A stretch of DNA of 8,069 bases, from contig NZ_JAIVFR010000257.1 of the NCBI RefSeq assembly GCF_020829685.1, positions 1 through 8,069 on the forward strand, read 5' to 3'. The DNA comes from Nostoc sp. CHAB 5715 (GTDB taxonomy: Bacteria > Cyanobacteriota > Cyanobacteriia > Cyanobacteriales > Nostocaceae). A program made the translations under genes and the position numbers. Under the pieces are notes generated by a model, which worked only from the letters and a program-made list of their open reading frames with translations, ran no database searches and was not told the origin of the DNA. How positions within the stretch are numbered: the stretch's first letter is position 1; the number at the start of each line of letters is the position of its first letter. Below are positions 5,291 through 8,069 of this stretch, one piece after another.

Positions 5291-6033
5291 ATGTCAGAAA
5301 TTGAGCGTTACGATTCATCTCCATTAATCAACGTTGCTGTCGGTGTTGGAACACGCCGCGACCCCCTGAGCAAACATTTGTCCGTGCCCCGCTCCTGTAC
5401 AACCGTGAAGCCTTAGACGCCTACTACCGCTCATCATGGGCCTGCCGCCGCGTAGTAGAAATAATGCCGCGCTTGATGTGCCGCAAGTGGGGGGCATTGA
5501 CATTAGGAGGAGAAGGGAACACAGATGCAATCGCTCATATTGAAAAGCGCCACGGTGATTTAAAAGTTCGCGCCAATTTCAAAAAAGCTCAAACCTGGGC
5601 GAATCTTTACGGTAGAGCTTACATTTTGATGGTGGTTAATGACAATGAAGATTATTCTCAGTCATTGGAAAACGGGGCAGAAATAGAAAACCTTGTGGTG
5701 CTTGATAGATGGAAATTGTACCCAGAGCAAGGAATTACAGGATGGGACTTACTTAACCCTGAATATTACACTTTAGCGAGTAGCCAAACATCTAAATTAA
5801 TCCTTCCCAATACTTACACTTTTGGCCAGAAAATTCATAAATCCAGGGTATTGATATTTAGTGGGCATGATTTACCTGACACAGAAAAGCAACGCAATAA
5901 CGGCAACGAAGCGTCAGTTTTAGAAAGCTTCGTTGATGTTTGGAAACGGTTTTTTGTGGGGTATGCAGGATTATCCCGCCTTTTAGTAGACTTTGATATA
6001 TTTGTGCATTCAGTTGCGTTCACTTCGAGTTGA
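5291..6033 (+). pseudogene. Phage portal protein, HI1409/DUF1073 type, frameshifted and 3'-truncated
   Basis: A portal forms the ring at the capsid vertex through which DNA is packaged. The protein probably starts at ATG 5291 (MSEIERYDSSPLINVAVGVG) and shifts frame at the C5 run near 5362-5366. It then continues as EQTFVRAPLLYNREALDAYY, SSWACRRVVEIMPRLMCRKW, AQTWANLYGRAYILMVVND, VVLDRWKLYP, PEYYT, IHKSRVLIFSGHDLP and SVLESFVDVWKRF. This order matches the DUF1073 portal family. Adding one C to the run restores a single frame. The family is usually over 400 residues, but here homology stops near position 5990, after about 240 residues. Some databases label DUF1073 members as anti-CBASS Acb1 relatives; the sequence here reads as the portal-type body, so that name should not be transferred. 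Confidence 0.75.
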
Positions 6034-6676
6034 TACTGGTATTGGTGTGGGTACAGAAGTTTCTTGGAATTATGCTTCAGACAAGGGATATGGCCGTGTA
6101 GTCCGCGTTCACAAGGAAAATGTCACCCGCACCATCAAAGGTTCCCAAATCACCCGTAACGGTACATCAGAAAATCCAGCATTAGAAATCATGGTTGAAG
6201 GTGGAGGGATGGCATTAAAATTAACTTCAGAAGTATCGAGAAGCGATGCCGAGGGAATAACTATTGCGGGAGATATTTTATCTGAAAAGGATTTTGACGC
6301 GATCGCCTCTGTTGATGATGAAGATGTTTCGGAGGCGATCGCTTCCTATCTAGATGAAAATAACCTCTCAGTTCCACTGGTGCAGGGTACATTTGCCACC
6401 CTCGACCTAGACACCGCTACACTATCATTTGCCGTTGGTGCAAACGGCGCTCTAAAGTTTACTGATGACTTGATTGGTAAATTCGTTTCCTACGAAATCC
6501 CCTACACAATCGCCACTGGGGGAGTCGCGCTAACCGAAAGTTTATTTAACAGATTTAAGCCAACATTTGTAGTAATTCAAAACGACTTAAAGATAGTTTC
6601 TTTTGAATATCCAGAGGCGATTGTAGACCAATCAGACGGCGAAATAAATTTGGTTCTTGCGTTGGTTTTATGGTAG
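5993..6676 (+). pseudogene. DUF2945 (TUDOR-like) domain protein, 5'-truncated fragment
   Basis: The open frame starts at TTG 5993, but its first 12-14 codons overlap the end of the portal frame and look artificial. Recognisable sequence starts at VDTGIGVGTEVSWNY. Residues about 19-82 (GVGTEVSWNY, YGRVVRVHKENVTRTIKGSQ, ITRNGTSENPAL, MALKLTSEV) match the small DUF2945/HVA1 TUDOR-like domain, usually found alone in proteins of about 70 residues. The following 145 residues are acidic and rich in predicted beta strands, and I do not recognise them. No start codon with a ribosome binding site is visible, so this is probably the 3' part of a larger phage gene joined to the portal gene by a deletion. 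Two HIP1 sites (6299 and 6335) encode the repeated peptide AIAS in frame. Confidence 0.6.
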
Positions 6677-7010
6677 AGCATTAAAATCGCAGTTTTATAG
6701 AAAGGCTCAAAAACTTAAAACCCAGTCACAGCAATAAATCTAGCCTATCTTTAGGTTTTATTTATTATTCTGTTCCATAAAATGAACTGAAGAACCATAA
6801 ATTTACTCCCATCCTTTGAATTTCTACTAAATTATCTGCATCAAAAGTGGCAAATCAATTACCAAGTTGATGAAGCCGTTATTCAAGTTGCCGAGCGCAT
6901 CGCTGCACTTCTCCCCCGAATTGACAAACCTGGAAGTTTTGGGTTTGAGGTGCGATCGCTCACAACAAAACACTGCTCATAAGGCGGTGTTTAAATAACT
7001 AAGTATTTAG
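6677..7010. other. Intergenic stretch with an orphan ORF tail
   Basis: This 334-bp gap has no complete gene. A plus-strand frame free of stops runs from 6791 to TAA 6980-6982 and encodes WQINYQVDEAVIQVAERIAA, then LLPRIDKPGSFGFEV. This is clean, codon-like protein sequence but has no ATG; it is probably the 3' end of a lost prophage gene, and I do not recognise its function. A HIP1 site is at 6952-6959. A weak 5-bp inverted repeat with a 4-base loop (6998-7011) precedes the stop of the SWIM gene and lacks a T tract. Confidence 0.4.
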
Positions 7011-7478
7011 TCATGATTGTCCTACCTCCTCTACTAACTGCTCAGTATCTAGTAAGTCATCAAGGCTTGCTGCAACTTTTAGGATTGCAGTCTCTAAGCT
7101 TTGCCCCAAAAAGTTTTCAACCGCTATTTGGTGCTTGCATAAAACTTCGCGGTAGTGACAATCAGCACATTCACAACGCAATGCAGGTTCTAAATGGTTG
7201 GGACGCACCACATAATAGTGGTCATTCTCGCAGTTATGAACCACAAACTCATCACCGTGTTGTTCCAATACTTCAATGGTTAAAGCGCGTTCAACTCTCG
7301 CATCAGTCAACACCACCGTTTTTGGGTCGATTATACGACGATATTCTCTCCTTACTTTTATCCCAGACTTGGTTGTATAGTTGTAGTCGTAAGTGCCAGT
7401 GCTGATTAAGCTCAATCGAACAATGCTAGAGTCGGCAAAGTAAATCAAATCATTTTCCTCTAGATACAGAACCTCCAC
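7011..7478 (-). CDS. SWIM-type zinc-finger protein
   Basis: The C-terminal part has a SWIM-like zinc-binding pattern, CEC...CKH (C-x-C-x9-C-x-H), immediately followed by a hydrophobic helix. SWIM domains bind nucleic acid or mediate protein contacts; the partner here is unknown. The N-terminal two thirds are predicted mostly beta strand, including VEVLYLEENDLIYFADSS and EYRRIIDPKTVVLTDARV, and are not a family I can name. The open frame extends upstream to TTG 7544. GTG 7478 is used here because it begins 7 bp after the upstream gene stops. TTG 7517, with AAGGA ahead of it, would overlap that gene by 32 bp and is a real alternative. With GTG 7478 the protein is 155 residues. It lies in an operon-like arrangement with the 116-aa gene. 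Confidence 0.7.
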   Translation of the reverse strand: MEVLYLEENDLIYFADSSIVRLSLISTGTYDYNYTTKSGIKVRREYRRIIDPKTVVLTDARVERALTIEVLEQHGDEFVVHNCENDHYYVVRPNHLEPALRCECADCHYREVLCKHQIAVENFLGQSLETAILKVAASLDDLLDTEQLVEEVGQS

Positions 7479-7485
7479 TCTTGTT

Positions 7486-7836
7486 TCATCGTGGTAAGTG
7501 GTTGTAATATTTAGCAATTGCTTCCTTATACTGGGGAAGCGCAACTACAACTTCACTCAGCAATTTAGCTAAACCAAGTAGTTGACCGTGGTAAAAAATG
7601 CCGTAACCTTCATCCATCGGTTGAACCAAGAATCCCATCTGTTGGGCTACTTGCTGAACTTCGTTTACGGTTAAGTCGGGGGTGACTGAAACCTCTAAGC
7701 AACGGTTAAGATAATCTACAACTTCAACCAATAAACGGAATTTTTGACCGTTGACAGTGTAACCAGTTGTTGCTTTCTCTACTTGATAGCCGCAAGATTG
7801 TGCTTGCTGCTGAACTGACTTGAATGTTAATCTCAT
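7486..7836 (-). CDS. Conserved-looking protein of unknown function, 116 aa
   Basis: I do not recognise a named family. The start at ATG 7836 (MRLTFKSVQQQAQSCGYQVE) is chosen because AAGAGG lies 9 bases upstream. The frame is open further, to 7938, but that extension has no ribosome binding site and reads like non-coding sequence. The protein has two similar-looking halves. The first is SVQQQAQSCGYQVEKATTGY; the second is EVQQVAQQMGFLVQPMDEGY. Each has a QQ-A-Q helix, then a G-Y/F strand and a terminal GY, followed by a short loop and helix (VEVVDYLNRCL; KLLSEVVVALP). This suggests an internal duplication of about 50 residues. It is followed after 7 bp by the SWIM gene. Small, soluble and without membrane segments. 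Confidence 0.7.
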   Translation of the reverse strand: MRLTFKSVQQQAQSCGYQVEKATTGYTVNGQKFRLLVEVVDYLNRCLEVSVTPDLTVNEVQQVAQQMGFLVQPMDEGYGIFYHGQLLGLAKLLSEVVVALPQYKEAIAKYYNHLPR

Positions 7837-8020
7837 TGAAGAATGCCTCTTAAGTGGGGTTTTACAAAAGGCGATCGCTGTGTCCTGAGAAAACTTGGCG
7901 GTCGTCTTTTTGCTTGTCTTTACAGTGTAATGCCACAATCATGCCATTGTCAATACTATTGCCATTACCCTTGTCATTACCATCAGATATTGCTAATTTG
8001 AGGATAGTCAGGAGGTAAAT
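7837..8020. promoter_or_regulatory. Divergent promoter region
   Basis: This 184-bp spacer separates the minus-strand 116-aa gene from the plus-strand gene at 8021, so both promoters must lie here. It holds a HIP1 site (7871-7878) and an irregular direct-repeat stretch on the plus strand (about 7931-7982) built from ATTGTCA, ATTGCCATTACC and TTGTCATTACC. No convincing -35/-10 pair stands out. Confidence 0.4.
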
Positions 8021-8069
8021 ATGGCAAGAAGAGAAAGAACTTTTGTACAAGTACAGGTAGAGCCGGATA
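8021..8069 (+). CDS. Start of an unidentified gene (partial, 16 codons)
   Basis: ATG 8021 is preceded by a perfect AGGAGG (8010-8015) with 5-base spacing, the strongest ribosome binding site in the window. The visible N-terminus is MARRERTFVQVQVEPD, basic then strand-like, and runs off the end of the window in frame. Too short for a functional call. Its divergent position relative to the 116-aa/SWIM pair may indicate shared control. Confidence 0.65.
   Translation, partial: MARRERTFVQVQVEPD

Larger units (their letters stand above)
2882..6982. mobile_element. Decayed prophage / integrative element remnant beside tRNA-Val
   Basis: In order: excisionase-like ORF, tyrosine integrase, IS1-family insertion, probable terminase fragment, portal gene, DUF2945 fragment and an orphan ORF tail. 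Integration module plus packaging and head genes indicate a phage origin. Almost all genes are truncated or frameshifted, and most of a phage genome is missing. Boundaries are approximate; no duplicated tRNA 3' end (attR) is visible in the window. HIP1 sites inside the remnant suggest a phage long adapted to, or long resident in, cyanobacteria. Confidence 0.7.

Noticed and set aside
5464..6033. Naming the DUF1073 protein an anti-CBASS (Acb1) nuclease
   Set aside because: The visible sequence follows the HI1409 portal pattern and sits beside a terminase-like fragment; I see no basis for an Acb1 phosphodiesterase role.
6998..7011. Terminator between the prophage remnant and the SWIM gene
   Set aside because: Only a 5-bp AT-rich stem with no T tract on either strand; too weak.
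7837..7938. N-terminal extension of the 116-aa protein to 7938
   Set aside because: The extra 34 codons lack a ribosome binding site and look like spacer sequence; ATG 7836 has AAGAGG at good spacing.

Overview
The window most likely comes from a filamentous, heterocyst-type cyanobacterium (Nostoc/Anabaena group). Evidence: eleven copies of the HIP1 octamer GCGATCGC in 8 kb, a short tandemly repeated heptamer array of the kind common in Nostoc (15 x CCCAATG), 21-27 bp small dispersed repeats, and genes typical of cyanobacteria (a GluR0-like channel, MazG, a DUF2227 membrane protein). This is an inference from sequence style; no search was run.

Layout. (1) 1-754: the 3' part of a GluR0-like glutamate-receptor channel gene. 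It lacks the N-terminal half of the ligand-binding domain and has a non-canonical pore loop. (2) 779-971: two unrelated heptamer arrays. The last unit of the second array supplies the stop codon of mazG, which runs on the minus strand (967-1791) downstream of a DUF2227 membrane protein gene (1843-2430). (3) 2431-2677: a highly structured spacer with a repeat-like segment, a 103-bp element with inverted ends that looks like a MITE, a perfect 15-bp palindrome and a 9-bp inverted repeat. (4) 2678-2783: tRNA-Val(UAC) and a rho-independent terminator. (5) 2846-6982: a heavily decayed prophage or integrative element next to the tRNA. It holds an inverted repeat, a broken excisionase-like ORF, a frameshifted tyrosine integrase, a dead IS1-family insertion sequence, a fragment of a probable large terminase, a frameshifted and truncated HI1409/DUF1073-type portal gene, a DUF2945 (TUDOR-like) fragment and an orphan ORF tail. 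(6) 7011-7836: two minus-strand genes that probably form an operon, a 116-aa protein of unknown function and a SWIM zinc-finger protein. (7) 8021 onward: the first 16 codons of a divergent gene with a perfect AGGAGG ribosome binding site.

The most interesting signals are in the decay of the mobile region. Two small dispersed repeats (21 bp in frame, 25 bp out of frame) sit inside the IS1-family transposase as clean insertions. The integrase frameshift falls exactly on a canonical -1 slippery heptamer (G GGA AAA). The IS1 transposase also changes frame at an A8C run. The IS joins an integrase 3' end directly to the interior of a terminase gene with no target duplication, as expected if an IS-mediated deletion removed the middle of the prophage. 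Several breaks are one-base losses in homopolymers, so sequencing error must be excluded before treating them as biology. I did not find a convincing complete, undescribed multi-gene system. The divergent 116-aa/SWIM locus is the best candidate for intact genes of unknown role.
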